A stretch of DNA of 64,000 nucleotides from Vannielia litorea (GTDB lineage: Bacteria > Pseudomonadota > Alphaproteobacteria > Rhodobacterales > Rhodobacteraceae), in the NCBI RefSeq assembly GCF_019801175.1, contig NZ_JAHVJR010000002.1, positions 496,001 through 560,000 on the forward strand, written 5' to 3'. Shown piece by piece: positions 34,262-42,873 of the stretch. How positions within the stretch are numbered: position 1 is the first letter of the stretch; each line of letters opens with the position of its first letter. The notes under the pieces are model-generated. The model was not told the origin of the DNA, did not search any database, and was given only the letters and a program-made list of their open reading frames with translations. Position numbers and translations under genes: made by a program.

Positions 34262-37036
34262 TTAGACGACGAAGACGTGGTCGGCCAAGGTGAAGAGGTC
34301 GGCGACCCCATCCAGCGTGATCACGTCGCCATTGCCGAAGTCCAGCACGGCGTTGCCGTCGACCAGCGCACCAAAGGTATCGACGACCTCGGCGCCCGAC
34401 ATCCCGGCAACGGCGCCGATTGCGGCCTGTTCGATGTGGAGCACATCGCCATCGGCGAAGTCGAAATCCTCGACCGTGTCGGAGCCATCGTTGAAGACGA
34501 AGATGTCGGCATGGGAGCCGCCACGCAGGCTGTCGTTCCCGGCGCCGCCATCGAGCGTGTCGCTGTGGGCACCACCGATCAGGATATCGTTGCCGCCCCG
34601 ACCGAAGAGGTGATCGTCACCTGCAAAGCCGTAAAGGCGGTTGGCGCTATCCGTGCCGGAGATTTCGTCTCCGCCATGACCGCCAGCGACGTCTTCGATG
34701 GAGATGTAGGTATCCCCTCTGGCTTCGCCGGTGTTGCGCGAGGAGTCCTCGAGGTCGATGACCAGATCGACCTTGGAGTAGACGTAATTCGCCCTGTCGC
34801 GTCCGTCGCCACCGTCGAGGACATCGGCCCCCGCGCCGCCGCTGAGGACGTCGCTGCCATCTCCGCCAACGAGGATATCGTTGCCGGCCCGGCCATAGAG
34901 CAGGTCGCCGTTGGCGCCGCCATAGAGCGCGTTGTCACCGTTGTCGCCGCGCAGATTATCACTGCCTTGGCTGCCGATGATGTTCTCGATGCTGTCGAAG
35001 GTGTCACCTTCGCCAGCCCAAGTGTTCATCGTGGGGTTCAGAAGGTCGACGAGAAGGTAGCCGTAGGAACCCTCGTAGCTCACCGTGTCGTTGCCATCAC
35101 CGCCGAAGAAGGCGTCGGCTCCGTCCACCCGGGTGAGGACATCGGGGTCGCCGCCGTTCAGGACGTCGTTTCCAAGGCCGCCTTGGAGCGTGTCATCGCC
35201 AATGCCGCCGGTAAGGACATCGTCGCCGTCGGTGCCGGTGCGAACAACGCCATCGCTGGGATCGCCCTCGTTCAGACCTTCGAGCGCCTCGGCGACCATG
35301 TCGGCGATCTCTGCCGAAGAGTGAACCCCCTCGGTGATGACGAGGTTGCTGATCGAGCCGTTGAACGGATCGGAGAATCCGGCTGCACCGGTTTGGCTCC
35401 CCCAACCGAGGCCGCCGACCTGCAGGTACTCGGTGTTGTCCACCCAGCTCATGCCGAAGTTGGCGGTGTCGACCACCACACCATCCAGCAGCACCGCGGT
35501 GGTGGTGCCATCGAAGGTGATCATCAGCTCATATTCGGTATTGGCCTGAAAGCCGGGAACCGTGACGATGTGATCGCTGGTGCCATCCTGGAAGCGGATG
35601 GTGAGGGTGCTCCCGTTGAGATAGACGGCAAGGTGATTGCCGCCGCCAGCATAGTAGCTGGCGTCGCGGGTCAGCAGACCCTGCATGCCGTTGACCGTCG
35701 CCGCCTCGAACGAGAAGGAGATCGTGCCTGCCGCCATTTGCAGCTCAGGTGTGGCCGCGATTTCGACAACGTCGGAGGTGTCGTCGAAGGTGGCGGTTCC
35801 GACCATGCTGAAGGCCGCGCCTTCGACGATTTCGAAGTGCACGTCAGAATCGGGTTCCGGCTCCGGCTCGGGATCGGGTTCCGGATCGGGGTCAGGCTCG
35901 GGCTCGGGATCGGGGTCGGGGTCCGGAGTCGGATCGGGATCCGGCGTACCGCCGCCGCCCGTATCCTCGCCCAACAACTCCATCAGGCGCTCATAAGCGC
36001 CATAGTCTTCAGCAAGACTGCCGGCGATAGGTGTGAGGTCTGCGAGGGTGATGCCGAGGCCGACGTCAGCGTTCTCGAAGAGGCTGTCGTAGTTGTAGGG
36101 GCCGGTCGAACCTTGATGGATGTACAGGTTGCCGCCTGTGGTGCCGAGCCCCGAGAACCCCGGATAGACACCCTGAATGTTACCGTAGCTCTCGCCGTCG
36201 ACGAGAACTTCCGTTGCCTTGCTGCCGATGCCGGCGATATCAAGGACCGTGTTGTGATGGGCGACGACATTGGTACCGCTGCTCACAGAGATCCCGCGGA
36301 TCATACCGGTGACGATGATGTTCTGGGAAATCTCGATGTTCGTGTAGTGGGCGTCATCAAGGAAGATGCCCTGAATGTCACCGGCGGTCACTGGCAGCAG
36401 CACGTTTCCGCGAATGATGACATTGCTGGAGTCGCCACCCTGAAACTGGATGAAGTCAAGGTGGGCGCCAGCGCTCGCATACACATGACCAGCGCCAAAG
36501 TTGTTTTCGATCAACGCGTCGTTGATGCGAATGAACTTGAAGCTGTCATTGTTGATGTGATCGACCGTATTGCCGATCAGCTGGAAGTTGTCGGAGTCAT
36601 AGAAACAACCGCCATTCTTCACGTCATGGATGTAGTTGTTTTCAAACGTGACGTGCGAGGTCTGGTTGGTGTAGATGCCGTAGTGGCCGGAATAGTCATT
36701 GTCGACCGGCCCGTTGACCTCGCTGTTTACGAACTCGATGTGATGGCTGCCGTCGACGATCGCAACGATGCTCGAAGCGAACTCCCCGTTGCTCGGGCTC
36801 TCAACATGCACTCCGTCGATGCGGATGTAGCTGGAGTTGTCGACAGTCACCTCATCGAACTTTGCCCCCAGCGGATTGTCCGAAGTGATCGTGACATAGC
36901 TCGAGTAGGCCTGATTATTGATATCCAGGGATCCGTAGTCGCCATCGGCCAGGACGATGGTTTCGCCGCCAGAGGCTTGTTCGAGGGCATCGAGCAGTTC
37001 GGCCCTGCTCGAAACATTTATGGTCTGCGTTGGCAT
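34262..37036 (-). CDS. Secreted beta-helix / LamG / RTX calcium-repeat protein
   Basis: 924 residues from ATG at 37036 with GGGGAG seven bases upstream. Domain order: right-handed beta-helix (1-350), Pro-Asp/Pro-Glu linker (360-398), LamG-like lectin domain (about 399-590), RTX nonapeptide repeats (about 597-860, e.g. GGIGDDTLQGGLGNDVL and GGAGNDSLRGG), and a hydrophobic end (DLFTLADHVFVV) like a type I secretion signal. No N-terminal signal peptide. The helix is a paralogue of the protein at 12613-13764. The plan resembles alginate C5-epimerases and RTX lyases, so a calcium-dependent polysaccharide-modifying enzyme is a reasonable guess; no catalytic residues are proven. Confidence 0.87.
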   Translation of the reverse strand: MPTQTINVSSRAELLDALEQASGGETIVLADGDYGSLDINNQAYSSYVTITSDNPLGAKFDEVTVDNSSYIRIDGVHVESPSNGEFASSIVAIVDGSHHIEFVNSEVNGPVDNDYSGHYGIYTNQTSHVTFENNYIHDVKNGGCFYDSDNFQLIGNTVDHINNDSFKFIRINDALIENNFGAGHVYASAGAHLDFIQFQGGDSSNVIIRGNVLLPVTAGDIQGIFLDDAHYTNIEISQNIIVTGMIRGISVSSGTNVVAHHNTVLDIAGIGSKATEVLVDGESYGNIQGVYPGFSGLGTTGGNLYIHQGSTGPYNYDSLFENADVGLGITLADLTPIAGSLAEDYGAYERLMELLGEDTGGGGTPDPDPTPDPDPDPEPEPDPDPEPDPEPEPEPDSDVHFEIVEGAAFSMVGTATFDDTSDVVEIAATPELQMAAGTISFSFEAATVNGMQGLLTRDASYYAGGGNHLAVYLNGSTLTIRFQDGTSDHIVTVPGFQANTEYELMITFDGTTTAVLLDGVVVDTANFGMSWVDNTEYLQVGGLGWGSQTGAAGFSDPFNGSISNLVITEGVHSSAEIADMVAEALEGLNEGDPSDGVVRTGTDGDDVLTGGIGDDTLQGGLGNDVLNGGDPDVLTRVDGADAFFGGDGNDTVSYEGSYGYLLVDLLNPTMNTWAGEGDTFDSIENIIGSQGSDNLRGDNGDNALYGGANGDLLYGRAGNDILVGGDGSDVLSGGAGADVLDGGDGRDRANYVYSKVDLVIDLEDSSRNTGEARGDTYISIEDVAGGHGGDEISGTDSANRLYGFAGDDHLFGRGGNDILIGGAHSDTLDGGAGNDSLRGGSHADIFVFNDGSDTVEDFDFADGDVLHIEQAAIGAVAGMSGAEVVDTFGALVDGNAVLDFGNGDVITLDGVADLFTLADHVFVV
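35843..35947 (-). repeat. Low-complexity Pro-Asp/Pro-Glu linker repeat
   Basis: About 105 bases of imperfect six-base units (GGATCG / GGCTCG / GGTTCC on the plus strand) encode alternating PD and PE in the linker between the beta-helix and LamG domains. Such tracts can change length by slippage. Confidence 0.85.
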
Positions 37037-37173
37037 CGGGTAGCTCCCCAATATGCGTCGGTCGAATGAACCCGGGAGTTGGTGGTGGTCGGGTCCGCTG
37101 AATTGCTTCCAGCCATGGAACAGCCACGACAAAAGGGTCCTCCCACGGTGGTGGTGGCCACCGGGTGAAGAAC

Positions 37174-37192
37174 CGGACACGCGATGTGTCCG
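37174..37192. promoter_or_regulatory. Palindrome CGGACAC-GCGAT-GTGTCCG
   Basis: Perfect seven-base arms and a five-base centre, about 140 bases upstream of the RTX gene start. Operator or leader hairpin; inference from symmetry and position. Confidence 0.35.
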
Positions 37193-37468
37193 ACCGTGAC
37201 TATCGTGGAGGCTCGTCTGTGCTACCCGACATCGGTTTCGGGAAGGTTACGAGCCCAGCCTGCTTCGGTTGTTACCTCTTGAGTTGCTGTCCCTTGCCTG
37301 TGGTGGCTCGCATAGCAACGGGGCCAAATGGTGGCAATGTGGTGGCGAGAACTGAGTCCCGCTGAGCAATGATCCGCCAGAAAACAAGGGGTTTGGGGTG
37401 CCCAAGGTGGGCTTGAGGCGGGGTGGGGTGGGTTCGAAAATGCCGGAAGAAGTCGGTATTCCAAATGC

Positions 37469-37486
37469 TTACGTCATCCGACGTAA
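37469..37486. promoter_or_regulatory. Palindrome TTACGTC-ATCC-GACGTAA
   Basis: Perfect seven-base arms and a four-base centre in the gap between two leftward genes. The TACGT core is not GC-rich, which suits a regulator site more than a terminator. No known consensus is claimed. Confidence 0.35.
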
Positions 37487-37659
37487 CCCACGCGGCGGTT
37501 GCGGCGGTGCGCCTCAGAAACCGGCAATTTTGCGGCAAGGGGGCAGCGAAACGATACGCATTCTAACAAAATGGCCTCGAACCCCTTCGCCTGCGCGGTT
37601 TGTTGCCGCCCGAGGTGGCCGCTTTGGGCCTGTTCTTGCAGGTATCGGAGTGGGAAGGG

Positions 37660-38883
37660 CTATAGGCGGCCCACGATGGCGCGGCGCAGGGTGCCTAGGA
37701 AGTTGCGCGTGAGGCCTCGAAGTCCGGCGCGGCGGGCGTTGCGGGCGAGGTGAAAGCCGCGGTATCGGGGCACCGGTCGCAGGAGCAGCCGCAAGGCGGA
37801 CATGCGGGCCAAGGTGAAGCGTCGTTTCTGGGTTTGGCCCGGTTGGATGCCTTCGAGGCCTTCTATGTCGAATGGCTGCAGCGACAGGCGCCCCCCGGTC
37901 ACCGCTTGCTCCATCACTTCAGCCCCCACCCGCGTTCGCGCCATGACGATGCTGACCCCTGGCCGGTCGGTGAAGGTTGGATAGCCATCGGCGTCTGCTT
38001 CCCACGCATCGGCACAGACGATGTCGGCGAAGCTGCCGGTGCCATCGGCGCAGATCTTGCAACGGAACTGCACGTGCCGTGAAAGGATGCCGCCCCAGCT
38101 GTCGGCATAGCTCATGCGCTGCTCGGTCCCGTCCTCAAGCGTAGCCTTCGCATGGCCGGGCCACCCATCGCCCCGGTAGCGAAAGTGACGGACTTGGGCC
38201 TCTGGGGCGCCCATGGTGCTCAAGACCTCTCGCGCGCCGGAGAGGCTCGGCACGCCGGCGCAGAAGAAGGACAGCATATAGGGGAACCGGGTTGCGACAC
38301 GCGGGTCGGTCTTGCCGAGAGCTCGAAGGGCGGCGACATCGCAGGGCTTGCCGACGAAAGCGTGGCGCTCCGTGGAGGCGAGCAGGGGCTCTATCCCGGC
38401 GAGCGGCGCGGAGGGGGCGTATCGGGAGCCGGCGGCTTGGAAGACTTCCTCGGCACGCTCGCTCAGAACCGTGACGTTGGCGATCGGGAGGGCCGCATCG
38501 GCTCCGGTTTGCACAATGCGATCAACAGCGCCGCTTTGCAGCAGGTGCACCAGCAGAGCCGAGAGCGCGCCACCGGAAGAGGCATTCTGCCGAAGCGCAG
38601 GGTCGGTGGCGTGGCCACTGTGAACAGAGAGGTAAGGCCCCCACAGAGGATGATCGGGCCGGTCGCCGGGCTCCAGCGTGAGGCCAACGCCGGGGCAGGC
38701 CTTGCGGAGCCGTGACTCTTGCGCGACTGACAACTCGGCAGATTGCACGGGTCGAAGGTAGCCGGATGCTGATACGCCCATCTTCACGGCGTCGGGTGCG
38801 ATGGCGGCACAGGCACCGCATCCTGCACAGAGCTTGCCAGACAGAATGCGGCGAAGCGTGGGAGAGGCTGGTTGTGTGCTCAA
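37660..38883 (-). CDS. FrhB/FdhB-like iron-sulfur flavoprotein-family protein of polysaccharide loci
   Basis: 407 residues from a TTG that overlaps the previous stop (TTGA). N-terminal ferredoxin-like cysteine cluster LCAGCGACAAIAP; middle HAFVGKPCDVAAL and FFCAGVPS; later FRCKICADG followed by DIVCADAW, all typical of the coenzyme F420 hydrogenase/dehydrogenase beta-subunit family. Members without the hydrogenase are widespread next to polysaccharide pyruvyl transferases. Their reaction is not established; a redox step on pyruvyl groups or a glycan is a possibility. F420 use should not be assumed. The C-terminal 50 residues are strongly basic. Confidence 0.8.
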   Translation of the reverse strand: MSTQPASPTLRRILSGKLCAGCGACAAIAPDAVKMGVSASGYLRPVQSAELSVAQESRLRKACPGVGLTLEPGDRPDHPLWGPYLSVHSGHATDPALRQNASSGGALSALLVHLLQSGAVDRIVQTGADAALPIANVTVLSERAEEVFQAAGSRYAPSAPLAGIEPLLASTERHAFVGKPCDVAALRALGKTDPRVATRFPYMLSFFCAGVPSLSGAREVLSTMGAPEAQVRHFRYRGDGWPGHAKATLEDGTEQRMSYADSWGGILSRHVQFRCKICADGTGSFADIVCADAWEADADGYPTFTDRPGVSIVMARTRVGAEVMEQAVTGGRLSLQPFDIEGLEGIQPGQTQKRRFTLARMSALRLLLRPVPRYRGFHLARNARRAGLRGLTRNFLGTLRRAIVGRL

Positions 38884-40076
38884 GGCGTGCTGGGCCCTCC
38901 GCGCACGTCCGCGAGCACCTTTCCGATGGCGTCCTCATAAAGCGCGAGTCGGTGCAGCCCGCGCGACAGAGGCTGCTGCATCTGCGCTGCGACAGTCTCA
39001 CCGTTGGCGAGGAGGGCCTCAAAGCGGCTTATGATTTCATCACCGCTGTGTTCACGACAGTCGGCCATCGTCTCATACCCCAGTGCCCCGAACAGGCCCG
39101 CGAACTTGCGGCTGTAGGCCATTGGCAGCACCGGAACGCCGGAGGAGAAGGCGGCGATGCAGGCGTGCATGCGGGCGCCGGCGAAGGCATCCAGCGCGGC
39201 GATGTAGCTCTTTGCTTCGATGGGGTCGTTGAACTTGGGCGCAACGACTGTGCCGGGAAACTCCTCGCCCAGCCGCTGGCTGACCCGATAGTCGTCTTCC
39301 ACCTCGGTGGCATCGGAGATGACATGGCCGACGAGATGCAGCTCGATGTCATCACGCGCGGCGAGGTTTGTAACCAGACGGCGGATTGTCTCGGCGTAGG
39401 AGTCACGCAGGCCGAACATATTGCCGCCGGTGTATCCGCCATTGAACAGAAGGCCCGAGACGTTGAGGCCGACACGGAGCTTGTCAGTCGGGGGCATTTG
39501 AGCGCGCTCGAAGGGCAGGCGCAGGGCGACGTCGCTGGCGGCGGTCAGGTTGCCCGAGTAGCCGAGGCTGTGCAGGAAGTCGGCAGAAAGATCATCGCGC
39601 ACCGCAGCCACCCGTGCTCGGCGAATGACCCAGAGGGCCATGCGGCGTGCCCAACCACGCTCGAAGGGGCCGATCGTTTGTGGCGCGAGGATCAGCGAGC
39701 GGCGGGCGACGAATGTGAGGATCTTGGCGGCCAGCATCGTGCCGGCCCGCTTGGTACCATAGATATCGGTGAAGCTGTCTCCGGCGGAGATATCGAGCAC
39801 CACATCGCAGCGGCGAAGATGCGAGAGCAGACCGCCGACCGGTTTGATGAAATCCTTCATCCGCAGTTCGACGACCTCGATGTCGTCTGCCTCGAAGTAC
39901 TGCGGGCGCGGGTCCTTCCATCCAAGAATGGTGAAATGGGGCGTCAGCCCGAGCTTTGCGGCGGCTTCGCGGAGGATCGCGATATGGGCCAAGGTGAGCG
40001 CGCCGACTCCGAGATTGTCGGACGTCATCGAATGCCAGAGCAGCCCGAGACGGATCGTTTTGGACGGTTGTGGCAT
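38880..40076 (-). CDS. Polysaccharide pyruvyl transferase (CsaB/WcaK family)
   Basis: 398 residues from ATG at 40076. GT-B-like fold: LLWHSMTSDNLGVGALT at the start, VVLDISAGDSFTDIYG (around residue 100), SLILAPQTIGPF, VAAVRDDLSADFL, and RMHACIAAFSSGVPVLPMAYSRKF near 315, all standard for the PS_pyruv_trans family. It uses phosphoenolpyruvate to add a pyruvate ketal to a sugar, giving the polymer negative charge. Longer in-frame reading through the neighbouring peptidase gene is a shadow. It is the last gene on the right of the polysaccharide locus and is coupled to the FrhB-like gene. Confidence 0.88.
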   Translation of the reverse strand: MPQPSKTIRLGLLWHSMTSDNLGVGALTLAHIAILREAAAKLGLTPHFTILGWKDPRPQYFEADDIEVVELRMKDFIKPVGGLLSHLRRCDVVLDISAGDSFTDIYGTKRAGTMLAAKILTFVARRSLILAPQTIGPFERGWARRMALWVIRRARVAAVRDDLSADFLHSLGYSGNLTAASDVALRLPFERAQMPPTDKLRVGLNVSGLLFNGGYTGGNMFGLRDSYAETIRRLVTNLAARDDIELHLVGHVISDATEVEDDYRVSQRLGEEFPGTVVAPKFNDPIEAKSYIAALDAFAGARMHACIAAFSSGVPVLPMAYSRKFAGLFGALGYETMADCREHSGDEIISRFEALLANGETVAAQMQQPLSRGLHRLALYEDAIGKVLADVRGGPSTP

Positions 40077-40207
40077 CAATGGTGAAATCTCTGCGATTGA
40101 AATGCAAAAAGGTAACGCCTTGGAGCGTAGAGCAAGATTCTGCATCCGCCAAGGATATGCTCGGCGGGCGCTGACAGAGGTGGTGGACCAGGCCGAGGTC
40201 GTGCGGA

Positions 40208-41197
40208 TCAGAACCCGTAGAGCTCCGGTGCCTTGGCGATGCCGCGCGTGGTCCGCACGAGTTCTGCCGAGATGCCCGGCTCGGAGAGCGCGTGGCCGGC
40301 GTTGGGGATCATCTTGAGGGTGCCGCGCGGCCAGCGGTCCGCGAGGGCCTGCGCTGCCTCGGGGGGGCAGATCATGTCGTAGCGGCCTTGCACCACCGTT
40401 CCGGGGATGTGGGCGATTTCGGGCATGTCCGTAAGGATCTGGCCGTCTTCGCGTAGGAAGCCCGCGTTGCTGAAATAGTGGTTCTCGATCCGGGCGAAGG
40501 CGCGGGCGTAGCTGCCGCTGCCCTCGCCCATGTGGGCGTGGCTTTCCATCGAGGCGAGGGCGTTCTCCCAGCCGGCCCAACGCTGGGCGAGGCGGGTTTC
40601 TTCCATCAGGTCGCCGGAGAACAGGCGGCGGTGGTAGGCGGCGATGAGGTCGCCCTGCTCGGCCTCGGGGATCAGCTCGGTGAAGCGCTTCCAGACATCG
40701 GGGAAGAACCGGGCCGCGCCGCCGCCGTAAAACCATTGCAGCTCGCGCTGGGTCATCAGGAAGACGCCGCGCAGCACGAGGTAAGCGGTTTGCGCCGGGT
40801 GGGCCTGCGCATAGAGCAGCGAGAGCGTGGCGCCCCAGCTGCCGCCGAACACCACCCAGCGGTCGATGCCGAGGGTCTCGCGGATGCGCTCGATATCGGC
40901 GATCAGGTCCTGCGTGGTGTTGTTCTCGACCGAGGCGAAGGGACGGGAGCGGCCGCAGCCGCGCTGGTCGAACAGGACGACGCGGTAGATATCGGGGTCG
41001 AAGTAACGGCGCATGGCAGGTGAGCACCCGCCGCCGGGGCCGCCGTGAAGCACGACCGCCGGGATGCCCTTGGGGTTGCCGCATTGCTCGACATAGATCG
41101 AGTGGCCGCCCGGCATGTCGATCATCCGCTGGTCGAACGGGCTGATCGCCGGGTAGAGGTGGCGGTATGCGCTGTTATGACCCGCGTTCCTGTCCAT
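40208..41197 (-). CDS. pip: Prolyl aminopeptidase (proline iminopeptidase)
   Basis: 329 residues from ATG at 41197; earlier in-frame starts lie in the divergent ubiG leader. Alpha/beta-hydrolase with the peptidase S33 signatures: VVLHGGPGGGCSP (oxyanion hole), LFDQRGCGRS, nucleophile GGSWG, and the late acid/base pair in GRYDMICP and NAGHALSEPG. It releases N-terminal proline from peptides in the cytoplasm. It is the first housekeeping gene right of the polysaccharide locus and is divergent from ubiG. Confidence 0.93.
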   Translation of the reverse strand: MDRNAGHNSAYRHLYPAISPFDQRMIDMPGGHSIYVEQCGNPKGIPAVVLHGGPGGGCSPAMRRYFDPDIYRVVLFDQRGCGRSRPFASVENNTTQDLIADIERIRETLGIDRWVVFGGSWGATLSLLYAQAHPAQTAYLVLRGVFLMTQRELQWFYGGGAARFFPDVWKRFTELIPEAEQGDLIAAYHRRLFSGDLMEETRLAQRWAGWENALASMESHAHMGEGSGSYARAFARIENHYFSNAGFLREDGQILTDMPEIAHIPGTVVQGRYDMICPPEAAQALADRWPRGTLKMIPNAGHALSEPGISAELVRTTRGIAKAPELYGF

Positions 41198-41255
41198 CCC
41201 TGAGCTATATAGCGTGGCGTGGCCCGGGACCATGGGGTTGAGAAGGAGTTTTTCG

Positions 41256-41993
41256 ATGACGGTCGATACGGCAGACCCGGCGGAGCTGGCGAAGTTCGAG
41301 GCGATGGCGGCGGAGTGGTGGGACCCGGACGGGAAGTTCAAGCCGCTGCACATGCTCAATCCCTGCCGGCTGGACTACATTTGTGACCAGATCGCCGCCG
41401 AGTTCGAGCGGGATCGGGCCGGAACAGAGCCTTTTTCGGGGCTGCGCATCCTCGATATCGGCTGCGGCGGCGGTTTGCTGGCGGAGCCAATGGCGCGGAT
41501 GGGTGCCGAGGTGGTGGGCGCCGATGCCGCCGCTGGCAATATCCCCGTGGCAAAGGTTCATGCAGAGCAGTCGGGGCTGGAGATCGACTATCGCCACACC
41601 ACGGCGGAGGCGCTGGCGGAGGCGGGTGAGCAGTTTGACGTGGTGCTGAACATGGAGGTGGTGGAGCACGTGGCCTCGCCGCCGGACTATATCGAGGCGT
41701 GTCAGAGACTGCTGAGGCCCGGCGGGCTGATGATTTGCTCCACGATCAACCGCAACCCGAAGAGCTTTGCGATGGCCATCGTGGGCGCGGAGTGGGTGAT
41801 GCGGTGGCTGCCGAAGGGCACCCACGACTGGCGAAAGTTCATCACCCCGGATGAGCTTTATGATCTGATCCGCAACGCCGGGCTTGACCCGGTCGACCGG
41901 AAGGGATTTGTCTTCAATCCAATCGCCTGGAGCTGGAGCCTGAGCGACCGTGACCTGAGCGTCAATTACGTCACCGCCAGCGTGAAACCCTAG
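41256..41993 (+). CDS. ubiG: Ubiquinone biosynthesis O-methyltransferase
   Basis: 245 residues from ATG at 41256 with AAGGAG eight bases upstream. Family markers: FEAMAAEWWDPDGKFKPLH at the start, SAM motif ILDIGCGGGLLAEPMARMGA, and the GLMICSTINRNPKSF with THDW.KFI segment specific to UbiG. It methylates the two hydroxyl positions in ubiquinone synthesis. Confidence 0.96.
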   Translation: MTVDTADPAELAKFEAMAAEWWDPDGKFKPLHMLNPCRLDYICDQIAAEFERDRAGTEPFSGLRILDIGCGGGLLAEPMARMGAEVVGADAAAGNIPVAKVHAEQSGLEIDYRHTTAEALAEAGEQFDVVLNMEVVEHVASPPDYIEACQRLLRPGGLMICSTINRNPKSFAMAIVGAEWVMRWLPKGTHDWRKFITPDELYDLIRNAGLDPVDRKGFVFNPIAWSWSLSDRDLSVNYVTASVKP

Positions 41994-42004
41994 AGTTTAC
42001 CCAC

Positions 42005-42376
42005 ATGCGCAAATTTGCCCTGATCGCGGCCCTCCTGTTAGTGGCCGCGCCGGCGTCTGCCGACCTGATGCAACGTTACGAGGCCGCTGACGAGGCGGTG
42101 ATGGTGCGCGTTAACGCGCTTCTCGGCCAGAAAGGCGGTATGTGGAGCGATGCCGACCGGCGCGGCCGCACCTGCCTGATGGCGGAGCTGCAAAAGCGCC
42201 ACGGTGCGAAGAAGGTTAGCGCAGCGGTGCGCGACTTGGAGAAGGTCGCAGCAAGTGCGCCTCGGGCGAGGGACGCCTCACGGCTTTCGATCGACAAGAC
42301 GCTGGTGCTGGCGAAGAACGGCATCCCGGTTCAGAAATGGGCGCCGGTGGCGCAGGCCTGCAAGACGAGCTTCTAG
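42005..42376 (+). CDS. Small periplasmic protein, function unknown
   Basis: 123 residues with a signal peptide cut after ASA (about residue 19), then a helical, charged domain containing two cysteines (TCLMAEL and QACKTSF) that could form a disulfide. No family is recognised. It starts 12 bases after ubiG and is likely cotranscribed. Confidence 0.7.
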   Translation: MRKFALIAALLLVAAPASADLMQRYEAADEAVMVRVNALLGQKGGMWSDADRRGRTCLMAELQKRHGAKKVSAAVRDLEKVAASAPRARDASRLSIDKTLVLAKNGIPVQKWAPVAQACKTSF

Positions 42377-42386
42377 GGGGGGGCAT

Positions 42387-42410
42387 CCAGCCCGGAAGCC
42401 GCAAGGCTGG
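42387..42410. terminator. Possible bidirectional hairpin between convergent genes
   Basis: CCAGCC / GGCTGG arms with a twelve-base loop between the small periplasmic gene and the MarR gene. The stem is short, so this is tentative. Confidence 0.3.
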
Positions 42411-42414
42411 AGCG

Positions 42415-42867
42415 TCAGGGTTCTTCGCGTGAGCCGAGCTTTTGGCGCAACTCGCGCATCACGGGGAGCATGGCGCGGACCCGCTCGCTGCCAATCTCGG
42501 AGACGATGGCGGCGATGACCGGGCTGACCGAGGCAATCGCCGCATCGCGCGCCGCACGGCCCGAGGGACTAATGGAGACCATCTTGCGCCGCGCGTCATC
42601 CCAATCGGGGCGAATGTGCACGTAACCGGCCCATTCGAGCTTGTTCAGCGTGTTGGTCATGGCCCCGCGCGTCAGGTGAAAGGCCTGCGCGAGCTGGGCG
42701 GGGCTGCGCTCTTCATTGATATGGGCGAGGTGGTTCAGCACCGAGAAATGGCTGATCTCCATGCCCTTGGGCAGCGCCTTCGACATCCGGTTGCGCGCAA
42801 GCTGCTCGGCGGTGAGCAGCTCCGAGAAGAGCGCAACGGCGAGGGTATCGGAGGTTTCAACAGCCAT
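42415..42867 (-). CDS. MarR-family transcriptional regulator
   Basis: 150 residues. Winged-helix core of the MarR type: RSPAQLAQAFHLTRGAMTNTLNKLEWAGYV (recognition helix and preceding turn), then the wing RPDWDDARRKMVSISPSGR. Long helices on both sides form the dimer interface. The ligand and targets are unknown. It lies six bases downstream of the amidase gene on the same strand, so it is probably the last gene of the glutaredoxin-amidase operon. Confidence 0.9.
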   Translation of the reverse strand: MAVETSDTLAVALFSELLTAEQLARNRMSKALPKGMEISHFSVLNHLAHINEERSPAQLAQAFHLTRGAMTNTLNKLEWAGYVHIRPDWDDARRKMVSISPSGRAARDAAIASVSPVIAAIVSEIGSERVRAMLPVMRELRQKLGSREEP

Positions 42868-42873
42868 GCAGGG

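Larger units (their letters stand above)
37037..37659. other. Long intergenic region with two palindromes
   Basis: 623 bases without a supportable gene; several short open frames here have no recognisable content. It includes the RTX gene's promoter side and two perfect inverted repeats (listed separately). The base composition changes along it, and no terminator with a T run was found for the pyruvyl-transferase/FrhB transcript. Confidence 0.5.

Noticed and set aside
34277..37069. A 930-codon plus-strand frame over the RTX gene
   Set aside because: Antisense shadow; the minus strand shows RTX repeats, a secretion end and a good ribosome site.
38880..41084. Pyruvyl transferase frame extended to 734 codons
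   Set aside because: The extra part is Arg/Pro-rich and antisense-phase reading through the peptidase gene; the family start is at 40076.
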